Shown here one piece after another: positions 52,426 through 59,406 of a stretch of DNA of 59,406 nucleotides (position 1 is its first letter; each line of letters begins with the position of its first letter). Position numbers and translations under genes: made by a program. The stretch comes from an uncultured Prevotellaceae bacterium (GTDB lineage: Bacteria; Bacteroidota; Bacteroidia; Bacteroidales; Bacteroidaceae): contig ONCQ01000013.1 of assembly GCA_900316355.1 (NCBI GenBank), positions 1 to 59,406 on the forward strand. The letters run 5' to 3'. The notes beneath the pieces are model-generated. The model was not told the origin of the DNA. It ran no database searches and saw only the letters and a program-made list of their open reading frames with translations.

Positions 52426-53021
52426 TTGGAATACAATACCGGGTTCGTATCGGGGTCGTTGTACATCTTCATCTGCTTATACACCTTCATCCATTTGCGC
52501 CCAGCCTCGATGTCTGCCAAGAGCTGGTCGATGGCGGTGGAGAGGTCTGTCTGCTGCTCCAGCAGCACATTGAGCTTCTGCTGGCAGGTCGCGCGATGTG
52601 CCTCGCTGGCATCGGAGCGTTCAGCCTGTTCTCGCATGTGGTAGATTTTCAGCGCCAGGATGCTGAGGCGATCGACGGCCCAGGCAGGGCTCTCGGTGTT
52701 GATGGAAGCATCGGGCTGCGGAGTGATATCGTGGTACTTGGTATAGAAGAAGCTGTCAATGGTCTCCACCAAATCTGTGCGGTCTTGGTTGCTCTGGTCG
52801 ATACGGCGCTTGATAGCCAACGCACCCACGGGATCGATGTGCGGGTCGCGGATGATGTCTTCTAGATGCCATTGCACCGTATCAATCCAGCATTTGCGGT
52901 ACAGGTCTGCTTCGATGCCCTCGGCATAGGGATTGTGCATCGGAGTGTCCACATCGTCTGTCTTGTGGTAGTCGAGAATGGCGCGTTCGAAGATGGGACG
53001 GGCTAGCTCAGAGAATGTCAT
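52422..53021 (-). CDS. DUF4254 family protein
   Basis: The 199-residue, largely helical protein begins MTFSELARPIFERAILDYHKTDD and contains ESPAWAVDRLSILALKIYHMREQ and LLEQQTDLSTAIDQLLADIEAG. It is typical of DUF4254, which in Bacteroidetes is commonly encoded next to GT9 heptosyltransferases. No catalytic motif is evident. It overlaps the GT9 gene by 4 bp and heads the ten-kilobase envelope operon. The function is unknown; a scaffold or core-assembly partner of the heptosyltransferase is plausible. Confidence 0.88.
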   Translation of the reverse strand: MTFSELARPIFERAILDYHKTDDVDTPMHNPYAEGIEADLYRKCWIDTVQWHLEDIIRDPHIDPVGALAIKRRIDQSNQDRTDLVETIDSFFYTKYHDITPQPDASINTESPAWAVDRLSILALKIYHMREQAERSDASEAHRATCQQKLNVLLEQQTDLSTAIDQLLADIEAGRKWMKVYKQMKMYNDPDTNPVLYSK

Positions 53022-53051
53022 AAGCAGTAGTATTTGTTATTGTTAAGTGTG

Positions 53052-53059
53052 CAAAGTAA
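53052..53059 (-). promoter_or_regulatory. Near-consensus -7 box of the DUF4254 operon
   Basis: The minus strand reads TTACTTTGCAC, 31 bp before ATG 53021, behind a run of A and with TTG 20 bp upstream. It is the same variant as before the 32524 operon. Confidence 0.5.
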
Positions 53060-53174
53060 CATATTTTTTTGCGTTTGGGCAAGCAAAGCGAATATTTTCT
53101 TTGTTTTTAGTGCCTTTTGAATGAAACTTTGGATAAAATCCTTTATTTTTTTCGTTTTCTTAGAGAATACACGC

Positions 53175-53182
53175 TATCTTTG
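53175..53182 (+). promoter_or_regulatory. -7 box of the PL11 gene
   Basis: TATCTTTG matches TAnnTTTG exactly, about 50 bp before ATG 53232. It lies in a region divergent from the DUF4254 operon. Confidence 0.75.
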
Positions 53183-53231
53183 CACCGGAAATTGGTCATT
53201 TGCCTCGTATAACAAACTATAGTTACAATCA

Positions 53232-56200
53232 ATGAAACACAAAATCTTTCTTCTCGTGACGCTGTTGGGCTTGTCAGTAACCGCCTTTGCACAGCGCTTC
53301 ACGGACAAATTAGACCGCGGTCTTGTGGCCACGGTGGCCATGAGCGGCTCTGGAAATTTCATTTCATGGCGTATTCTTCCAGAGGAATACCATGATGTGA
53401 CATATAATCTTTACTGCAATGGGTCGCTCCTCAAGGGCGGCCTGAAGGTAAGCAACTATGTGCATGCAACCGGAACAGCGGCCAGTAAGTATCAGGTGGC
53501 TGCTGTCAGAGGTGGCCAGGAGGGTCAGCTCTGCAAGGAAGTCCAACGCTGGAGCGGCATCTCAAATCTCACGAACGGTGTCAGCGATAATCCCCATACT
53601 GGCTATCTCGATATTCCGTGCCAGCCAGCAGTGGATAGGGCAGGAATAGACTGCACTTCATTATATGAGTTTAATGACTGCGTGCCTGCGGATGTCGATG
53701 GTGATGGAATTGTAGAACTCATCTGCAAGCGTAACTATACAGGTGGAGTCAACGATGCCAATAATAAAACCCGCTTCCACCGTATTGAAATCATCAAGCT
53801 CACGGGTGAGCGCCTGTGGTGGATAGACCTTGGTCCGAACATGATGGCAGGTCCCGATGAACAATGGGATGCTGTGGCCTTCGACTGGGACATGGATGGC
53901 AAGGCAGAGGTGTTGTTGCGCGGTGCTAACAATATGTATGTTCACACCAAAACAGGCCACGATATAGCCATCGGTAACATGAACTATTATGCTCCGCGTG
54001 ACCAGTACACCTGCGTGGGCGATGAGTACCTGCTTTACATCAATGGTGAGACAGGTGAGCCTTACGGCTGGGATGGTACAAAAGACAGCTTCACCCCCAT
54101 GGCATATCCCCTCAAACGTTATGAGAGTGGAGAGTCACAGAGCCTCGCCGTTTGGGGGCAGGACGGTGATGGCGGTCACCGCTCTACAAAGCACTATTTC
54201 GGTGCTCCCTATCTCGATGGCCAGCATCCCAGCATCTTCCTCGGACGTGGTTGCTATACTCGCCATAAATTCGTTGCGCTTAATGTGGATCCGGCTACCC
54301 ATGCTCTCTCGCAGCGTTGGTATTGGAGTAACAACCAAGGCTGGGGAAGTCCGTGGTATGGCAACGGCTACCACAACTTCGGTATTCAGGATGTAGATAT
54401 GGATGGGCGCGATGAGATAGTCTTTGGCTCTATGATTATTGATGATAATGGTAAGGGTCTTTCGACGACGGGGCTTGGCCACGGAGATGCGCAGCACTGC
54501 TCAGACCTCGACCCCTACCGTTGGGGCCTGGAGTTCTTTGCTTGTAACGAGGATGAGCCGGCAATGAACTATCGCAACGCCACCACATCACAAATGTATT
54601 ATCGCATGCAGAGCACCGGTGATGACGGCCGTGCGCTTGCTGGCAATTTCACCAATAGATACCCGGGATGCGTAGGACAGTCATCACAGACGGGTGTCCT
54701 CAGTCTCACTGCGGACAAGGTTATCAGCGGACAGGGTGGTTATGCCCTGAATTTCCGCATCTATTGGGATGGCGACCTCTGCTCGGAGATCCTTGACAGC
54801 CCCGGTACTGCCAAGGCCGCTAAAATTGAGAAGCTCGATGGCGGACGTATATTCAACTCGGAGGGCCACCTGAATAACGATTCCAAGAACAATGCCTGCC
54901 TCACGGGCGATATCCTTGGCGACTGGCGTGAGGAACTGCTGGTGGCTAACGGTACCGGCATGCGCCTCTATACCACCTCAAGACCCACAACCTTCCGCAT
55001 CCCTTCGCTGTGGTATGACCATGGCTATCGCAATGGCATGGTCTGGGAAACTATCGGTTACAACCAGCCCCCTCATACCAGCTATTTCCTGGGAGAGCTG
55101 GAAGGTATCACGGAAGCACCTCCTGCATTGACAACCACCGGAAGAGTTCTTGTGGCAAACGGCGGTACCATCGGTGCAGACATGAACGATAAGCAGGTGC
55201 TTGCATTTGCGAACGGTAATTTCAGTGTGACCATTAGCGAGGGTGCACATCCTCAGGTTGCCTTCTTCAACGTGCCCCACTGGGTGCAGGGAAACAATCC
55301 TGCAGAATCAAGCAGCAAAATCGCTCCGACTTTCACGACCTATACCTGCACTGCTACTGGCGGCGGCTTTGCTGGAGCAACACGAATCGTCAAGCAGGGA
55401 GAAGGTGAACTCAAACTGCCGGCGGTGGCAATGAACCACACGGCACCGACCGACGTATGGAATGGTACGCTGACGTTCTCGGGTACGATGTTGCAATCCT
55501 CACTGTGGCTCAACCGCCATACGGCATTGAATTCCGATGGCGGCTCCTTCAGACGTATTAAAGCGGATTACAATGCTACCATACGTCCCGGAGGTGCTGA
55601 AAAACAAGGTACCATCACGACAGACTCCCTGATTCTCGGGTTCGGTTCGCGATTGCAACTGGATATCTATGCTGACGGCGTGAAGGCCGATAAGATCACA
55701 ACGCGCACTCTTGAAATCGAGACAAAGCTGTCGGGGACTTGGCTTACCTATGGACCTAAGTATCTCGCACCGGTCATTGAGCTCGTCAACCACGGCAACA
55801 CGATTGCCTCGGGTGATTACCTCATCATGGAGGGCTTGGAGACGGTCAAAGGAACAGTCTCTGAGATCATCATTGAAGGTCTGGGCACAGAGAAGAGGTC
55901 TTCACTCCGACAGGACGGCGACAAACTCTATCTCGTTGTGACAGATGTTCGTCAGGCAAGCGACGTCTTGTGGACGGGAGCGGAGAGTGCTGACTGGCAG
56001 TTTGGTGGCGACCGCAACTTCCGCCTCACAGACCAACCGGAGGGTGAACCGGACTATTTCGTGACGGGCGATATCGTGCGCTTCACCAACGATGCCACGA
56101 AACTCTCCGTGAACATCAAAGGCGAGATAGATGCGAAAAGTGTCATCGTTGATGCCTCGAAGGGCTACACATTCAAAGGAACAGGTGCTATCGTAGGCGC

Positions 56201-57836
56201 GACCTCGCTGGTTAAGGATGGCACTGGAAGCCTTACTATTCAAACCGATAACACCTTCACAGGCGGTACGCGCATTAGTGGCGGAAAGGTGATAGTCACC
56301 AACCTCAGCAACGAGAACATGGCATACGGCAACCTCGGTGCGGTGACGACGACGGCATCTAAGTTTGTGATAGAAAATGGGGCCGAGCTCTCTACCAGTG
56401 GTGTGGTCACACAAGGCTCACCGATGCAGATGGCCAGCGAAGCAGGCGGTGTCATCAATAATGCTGGCGACTTCGTTGTCAACAAGCCCATCTCTGGCAC
56501 AGTCCTTACCAAACGCGGAGCCGGATGGATGAAGTTCAACACCTCCTCCTCACTTCAGCGACTCATTGTGGCGGCAGGTACGGTACAATGTATCAATGCT
56601 AACAGAATCGCAAATACAGTAGAGTTCCAAGGCGGTTCCTACCTCGAGAATACGGGTAGTAGTTTTACACTTTATGTACCTAAAGGAAAGACAGGAAGCT
56701 GGAGCTCCGTGGATAATGCCACCTATACAAACAAGGTCACTGGCGAGGGAACGCTGACAATCTATTGCTCTGAGATCAAGGGAAATACTTGGTTCGCCAC
56801 GCGTACGCAGCTGGCCATGGATTTCCGCGATTTCGAAGGAACCATCAATGCCACGGGCCGTACCGACGATTCAGGACCGCGTTGGACACTGAATACGGCC
56901 AATGGCATGCCGAAGGGTACCTTGAATATTGCAGCAGGTTTGGAAGTCCAGAACACAGGCAAGACATTCGCTATCGGCAAGCTTGCGGGCACAGGTAAGC
57001 TAGGAGGATATGCAAGCTTCAGCAACAGTGGTGGCAGTGGGGCTAACACCTGGCAGGTGGGCAATGATGCAAACTGGACATGGGGTGGAGCGGTAGTTGC
57101 CAACTCCACGCTGATCAAGGTGGGCACAGGTGTGGCTACCTTCAGTGGTAAGAGCACCCATACCGGTGCCACACGTGTCAATGCAGGTACGCTTTGTGTC
57201 AAGGCCGGAGCTACCCTTGGCACGGGTGCTCTTACAGTCGCCAACGGTGCTACACTCTCTGGCACGACAGCCACGACACCCCTTACAAACTCCTCGTACT
57301 CTTTCAACTCGGGTTCAACCTTGCAGGTGGGAACTTCCGCTACGGCCACCAGCGGTTATATGGATTTCGGCACGAAGAATGTAACGATAGCCAGTGGCGC
57401 TGTCCTTGACATGGGACTGTCACGTGCGGCCGTCACTAACACATCTGGTGAAGTGACGAATACGGGCGGTACATACCTTCAGAATATTCAGAAGTTGACA
57501 TTCAACGGTACCATCCGTCTGCACTACAGTAGTACCTTCGCTACAAACGTACAGGTCGGTGACTATGTTGTACTTTGGAAAAACGTGACGACCTTCGCAG
57601 GTACTCCTAAACTGGAGTCTGAAGTCATCGATGCGGAGAAGGGTCTCTTCTGGGATACGTCGGAAATCGCCAAGGGTATCCTTCGTGTGACCGATGTGGT
57701 ACCTGTCGGCATCCGCGGCATTGCTGCTGAGAAGGGTGAGCCGGATGTTATCTATACCCTCGACGGCCGCCGTGTTAACGAGGCACAGCGCGGTCAGGTA
57801 TATATCGTCAATGGAAAGAAAGTGCTTGTGAAATAA
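53232..57836 (+). CDS. Secreted PL11 rhamnogalacturonan lyase with beta-strand repeats and sorting tail
   Basis: The 1534-residue protein has a signal peptide (about 1-20), then a PL11 rhamnogalacturonan endolyase-like domain (about 22-630). This contains calcium-binding DxDxDG loops (PADVDGDGIVEL near 155, FDWDMDGKAEV near 218, IQDVDMDGRDEIVF near 388) and the YesW-type MVWETIGYNQPPHTSYFLG. The long C-terminal half holds several autotransporter-associated beta-strand repeats (near 723, 996, 1095 and 1298, for example GTGSLTIQTDNTFTGGTRIS). It ends with a tail YTLDGRRV ... VYIVNGKKVLVK. This combination suggests a cell-surface enzyme displayed on a long beta solenoid. It complements the GH105 enzyme at 1221. 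No SusC/SusD pair is adjacent. Confidence 0.86.
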   Translation: MKHKIFLLVTLLGLSVTAFAQRFTDKLDRGLVATVAMSGSGNFISWRILPEEYHDVTYNLYCNGSLLKGGLKVSNYVHATGTAASKYQVAAVRGGQEGQLCKEVQRWSGISNLTNGVSDNPHTGYLDIPCQPAVDRAGIDCTSLYEFNDCVPADVDGDGIVELICKRNYTGGVNDANNKTRFHRIEIIKLTGERLWWIDLGPNMMAGPDEQWDAVAFDWDMDGKAEVLLRGANNMYVHTKTGHDIAIGNMNYYAPRDQYTCVGDEYLLYINGETGEPYGWDGTKDSFTPMAYPLKRYESGESQSLAVWGQDGDGGHRSTKHYFGAPYLDGQHPSIFLGRGCYTRHKFVALNVDPATHALSQRWYWSNNQGWGSPWYGNGYHNFGIQDVDMDGRDEIVFGSMIIDDNGKGLSTTGLGHGDAQHCSDLDPYRWGLEFFACNEDEPAMNYRNATTSQMYYRMQSTGDDGRALAGNFTNRYPGCVGQSSQTGVLSLTADKVISGQGGYALNFRIYWDGDLCSEILDSPGTAKAAKIEKLDGGRIFNSEGHLNNDSKNNACLTGDILGDWREELLVANGTGMRLYTTSRPTTFRIPSLWYDHGYRNGMVWETIGYNQPPHTSYFLGELEGITEAPPALTTTGRVLVANGGTIGADMNDKQVLAFANGNFSVTISEGAHPQVAFFNVPHWVQGNNPAESSSKIAPTFTTYTCTATGGGFAGATRIVKQGEGELKLPAVAMNHTAPTDVWNGTLTFSGTMLQSSLWLNRHTALNSDGGSFRRIKADYNATIRPGGAEKQGTITTDSLILGFGSRLQLDIYADGVKADKITTRTLEIETKLSGTWLTYGPKYLAPVIELVNHGNTIASGDYLIMEGLETVKGTVSEIIIEGLGTEKRSSLRQDGDKLYLVVTDVRQASDVLWTGAESADWQFGGDRNFRLTDQPEGEPDYFVTGDIVRFTNDATKLSVNIKGEIDAKSVIVDASKGYTFKGTGAIVGATSLVKDGTGSLTIQTDNTFTGGTRISGGKVIVTNLSNENMAYGNLGAVTTTASKFVIENGAELSTSGVVTQGSPMQMASEAGGVINNAGDFVVNKPISGTVLTKRGAGWMKFNTSSSLQRLIVAAGTVQCINANRIANTVEFQGGSYLENTGSSFTLYVPKGKTGSWSSVDNATYTNKVTGEGTLTIYCSEIKGNTWFATRTQLAMDFRDFEGTINATGRTDDSGPRWTLNTANGMPKGTLNIAAGLEVQNTGKTFAIGKLAGTGKLGGYASFSNSGGSGANTWQVGNDANWTWGGAVVANSTLIKVGTGVATFSGKSTHTGATRVNAGTLCVKAGATLGTGALTVANGATLSGTTATTPLTNSSYSFNSGSTLQVGTSATATSGYMDFGTKNVTIASGAVLDMGLSRAAVTNTSGEVTNTGGTYLQNIQKLTFNGTIRLHYSSTFATNVQVGDYVVLWKNVTTFAGTPKLESEVIDAEKGLFWDTSEIAKGILRVTDVVPVGIRGIAAEKGEPDVIYTLDGRRVNEAQRGQVYIVNGKKVLVK

Positions 57837-57855
57837 AAAGCAGATTCCAATATGG

Positions 57856-57891
57856 AAGGCGGCTGTGTCCATCATCAGACACAGCCGCCTT
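57856..57891. terminator. Terminator after the PL11 gene
   Basis: A perfect 14-bp stem (57856-57869 with 57878-57891) and an eight-base loop are followed by TTGTT on the plus strand. It lies 20 bp past the PL11 stop and 18 bp before the convergent mnmA stop. Confidence 0.85.
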
Positions 57892-57908
57892 TTGTTAATG
57901 ACCCTTTG

Positions 57909-59024
57909 TTATATCTTCAGGGCTTCGTCTCTTCGAATCTCTCCTGAGCCGAAGCAGCGATGCTTGTCCTTGTCATATAAAACCGCAAACTGTCCTGGGG
58001 CTACGCCCTGCAACGGCCGTTCTGTCTCAACCTCCAACAAACCATCGGAGGTCGGGGTGATGACAGCCGGACAGAAGTCTGGTGTATGACGAATCTTGAG
58101 CGTTGCGGAGAGCGACGTGCCCCCTTCTGCTTCGTTGAATGGGTTCACTGTCAGCCAATGGGGAGCGGCAATGTAGAAGTGAGACTCGTAAGCTTCTGCG
58201 GTATCATAGCCGTTGGCCACCCAAAGAATGTTCTTCTCCATATCCTTCTTCACTACATACCAAGGGCCGCCTCCGAATCCTAGGCCTTTACGCTGCCCGA
58301 TGGTGTGGAACCACAAGCCATGGTGCATACCCAGCACGCGCCCGGTGGCTTGGTCGATGACCTGTCCGGGTTTCTCTCCCAGGTATTTACGTATATAGTC
58401 GTTGTAGTTGATTTTCCCGAGGAAACAAATGCCCTGACTGTCCTTGCGGTGGGCGGCGCTCAGATGCTCGCGTTCGGCAATGGCGCGTACTTCCGACTTG
58501 GGCAGATGGCCGATGGGGAAGCAGGCTTTCTGCAGCTGCCATGGCTGTAGTTGCGCCAGAAAATCGGTTTGGTCTTTCACCGGGTCTGGGCTCGTGCAGA
58601 GCCATGTACGCCCTTGCTCATCCTCTTCGGTGGTAGCGTAGTGCCCCGTGGCGATGATGTCATAGTCTTTGCCTATGCGTTCATCGAAAACGCCAAACTT
58701 AATCAACCGATTGCACATGACATCCGGATTCGGTGTCAGACCCTGGCGTACCTGTGAAATGGTGTAGTCAACCACCTTGTCCCAGTAGTCTTTATGCAGG
58801 TCAACCACCTGAAGGGGCAGGGCATACTTATGTGCCACGGCTCGTGCCATCTCCAAGTCTTCTTCGATGGTGCACGTAAAATCCGTTGTGTCGCGCTCCG
58901 GCCCGATCTGGATATACCACAAGTCCGGACGGATGCCCTGCTCCACCAGGACAGCAACTGCTACAGAGCTATCAACGCCGCCCGATAGCAATGCTGCAAC
59001 TTTTTTGCCTTGTAAATCTCTCAT
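57909..59024 (-). CDS. mnmA: tRNA 2-thiouridylase MnmA
   Basis: The 371-residue enzyme thiolates uridine 34 of Glu, Gln and Lys tRNAs. The PP-loop is SGGVDSS (14-20), NPDVMCNRLIKFG holds catalytic Cys104 and SQGICFLGK holds Cys200. The C-terminal region resembles the usual beta-barrel. An open frame extends upstream to 59180, but a perfect -7 box at 59044-59051 starts transcription inside it, and ATG 59024 directly precedes the conserved core, so that start is used. Confidence 0.95.
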   Translation of the reverse strand: MRDLQGKKVAALLSGGVDSSVAVAVLVEQGIRPDLWYIQIGPERDTTDFTCTIEEDLEMARAVAHKYALPLQVVDLHKDYWDKVVDYTISQVRQGLTPNPDVMCNRLIKFGVFDERIGKDYDIIATGHYATTEEDEQGRTWLCTSPDPVKDQTDFLAQLQPWQLQKACFPIGHLPKSEVRAIAEREHLSAAHRKDSQGICFLGKINYNDYIRKYLGEKPGQVIDQATGRVLGMHHGLWFHTIGQRKGLGFGGGPWYVVKKDMEKNILWVANGYDTAEAYESHFYIAAPHWLTVNPFNEAEGGTSLSATLKIRHTPDFCPAVITPTSDGLLEVETERPLQGVAPGQFAVLYDKDKHRCFGSGEIRRDEALKI

Positions 59025-59043
59025 GTGTTCTTGTTTGGTGCTG

Positions 59044-59051
59044 CAAAGGTA
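59044..59051 (-). promoter_or_regulatory. -7 box of mnmA
   Basis: The minus strand reads TACCTTTG, an exact match, 20 bp before ATG 59024. It rules out the longer open frame as the translated start. Confidence 0.78.
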
Positions 59052-59196
59052 GTGCATGCTTGGCGGAAAACCAAGTTTTTCCCAGAAAAACAAACAATCT
59101 CGATAATAATATATAAATATGTTTGCGTGCACGCGCGCACAAGGCATTCCATGAATGAAAAAATGTGTTTTTTTCTTCATTTTTTTGTAGAAACGC

Positions 59197-59227
59197 TTGC
59201 AGGAATGAAAAAGTTGGCGTACCTTTG
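59197..59227 (+). promoter_or_regulatory. Strong promoter of the downstream (probable rRNA) operon
   Basis: TTG at 59197-59199 and TACCTTTG at 59220-59227 are separated by 20 bp, a near-ideal Bacteroidetes promoter. An extended AT-rich stretch lies upstream, as in many strong stable-RNA promoters. Confidence 0.72.
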
Positions 59228-59406
59228 CACCCGCAAACGAGAAAGGGACACCCCTGTTTTCAGGGGCTGTAGTTTACGCTCGCTCCGCACGCGGAGAATT
59301 GCACTTAGAAATCGTTCTTTGAAAGATTAGCTAATAAGACAAAGTAGTACAAGGAAGCAAGAAATTGCAACCGTCATTTCTTATCCAAGCAGGTCACTCT
59401 CAAGTA
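59228..59406 (+). promoter_or_regulatory. Leader of a probable rRNA operon with boxA-like site
   Basis: No open frame follows the promoter at 59220. The leader has a CCCCTG/CAGGGG hairpin (59251-59266), a CTCCGC/GCGGAG hairpin (59283-59296) and GTTCTTTGAAAG (59314-59325), which resembles the boxA antitermination element (TGCTCTTTGA-type) in bacterial rRNA leaders. The 16S gene itself would lie beyond the window. A ribosomal-protein or other long leader is an alternative. Confidence 0.55.

Noticed and set aside
59025-59180. N-terminal extension of MnmA
   Set aside because: The promoter at 59044 begins transcription within it, and the conserved PP-loop directly follows ATG 59024.
1-59406. tRNA genes and riboswitches
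   Set aside because: Intergenic regions were read for T-loop-like GGTTCGA sequences and known riboswitch cores; none was convincing, but a covariance search was not possible.

Overview
The window looks like chromosome from a Bacteroidales bacterium, most likely Prevotella or a close relative. Four observations support this. Most gene starts lack a Shine-Dalgarno sequence. Promoters carry the Bacteroidetes -7 box TAnnTTTG, with many clear copies. Secreted proteins end in the short Prevotella-type C-terminal tail (Y-x-L-x-G-R ... G-x-Y-x-x-N-G-K-K-V). The families present (DUF4254, NigD-like, DUF6078, VirE/BT4734-like, GH105/PL11 pectin enzymes) are typical of that order. No tRNA, CRISPR array or intact insertion sequence was found.

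Layout. 1-5.5 kb (minus): M20 deacetylase, secreted GH105 enzyme and mannose-1-phosphate guanylyltransferase. 5.6-9.4 kb (plus): acyl-CoA ligase, RF2, a 48-residue membrane protein and a CYTH protein. 9.4-15 kb: a complete RND efflux operon. 15-20 kb: divergent efp and rpmH, then PASTA protein, RluD-type synthase, Ddl and acyltransferase. A REPIN-like inverted pair supplies the RluD stop codon and part of the Ddl N-terminus. 20.2-32.5 kb: a NigD-like lipoprotein followed by a large glycan cluster made of two convergent blocks, GC-rich on the plus strand and AT-richer on the minus strand. The minus block contains a CDP-glycerol glycerophosphotransferase-like enzyme and an LtaS-like phosphotransferase, a teichoic-acid-like toolkit in a Gram-negative.

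32.5-38.3 kb is accessory. It holds an orphan secretion-tail relic beside a REP-like hairpin, a 14-repeat LRR surface protein, an antitoxin with a truncated YoeB-like toxin, a frameshifted relic of a GT2 gene, and a DUF6078 / 22-bp palindromic iteron / VirE primase-helicase module bracketed by TCTATCAC octamers. This module is the best candidate for an undescribed system.

38.3-53 kb is envelope biogenesis: an MsbA-like flippase, GT87, a GT11-like enzyme, GtrB-like and GtrA-like proteins, and a tight ten-kilobase operon (DUF4254, GT9 heptosyltransferase, three tandem LtaS-like transferases, LpxL-like acyltransferase, polysaccharide deacetylase, GtrA). One LtaS-like gene carries a 22-bp tandem repeat whose unit length would shift frame if copy number changed. 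53-58 kb encodes a 1534-residue PL11 rhamnogalacturonan lyase fused to autotransporter-type beta-strand repeats, functionally matching the GH105 enzyme at the other end. The window ends with mnmA and a promoter plus boxA-like leader that probably opens an rRNA operon.

All functional calls are by motif recognition from the translated sequence; no database search was run.
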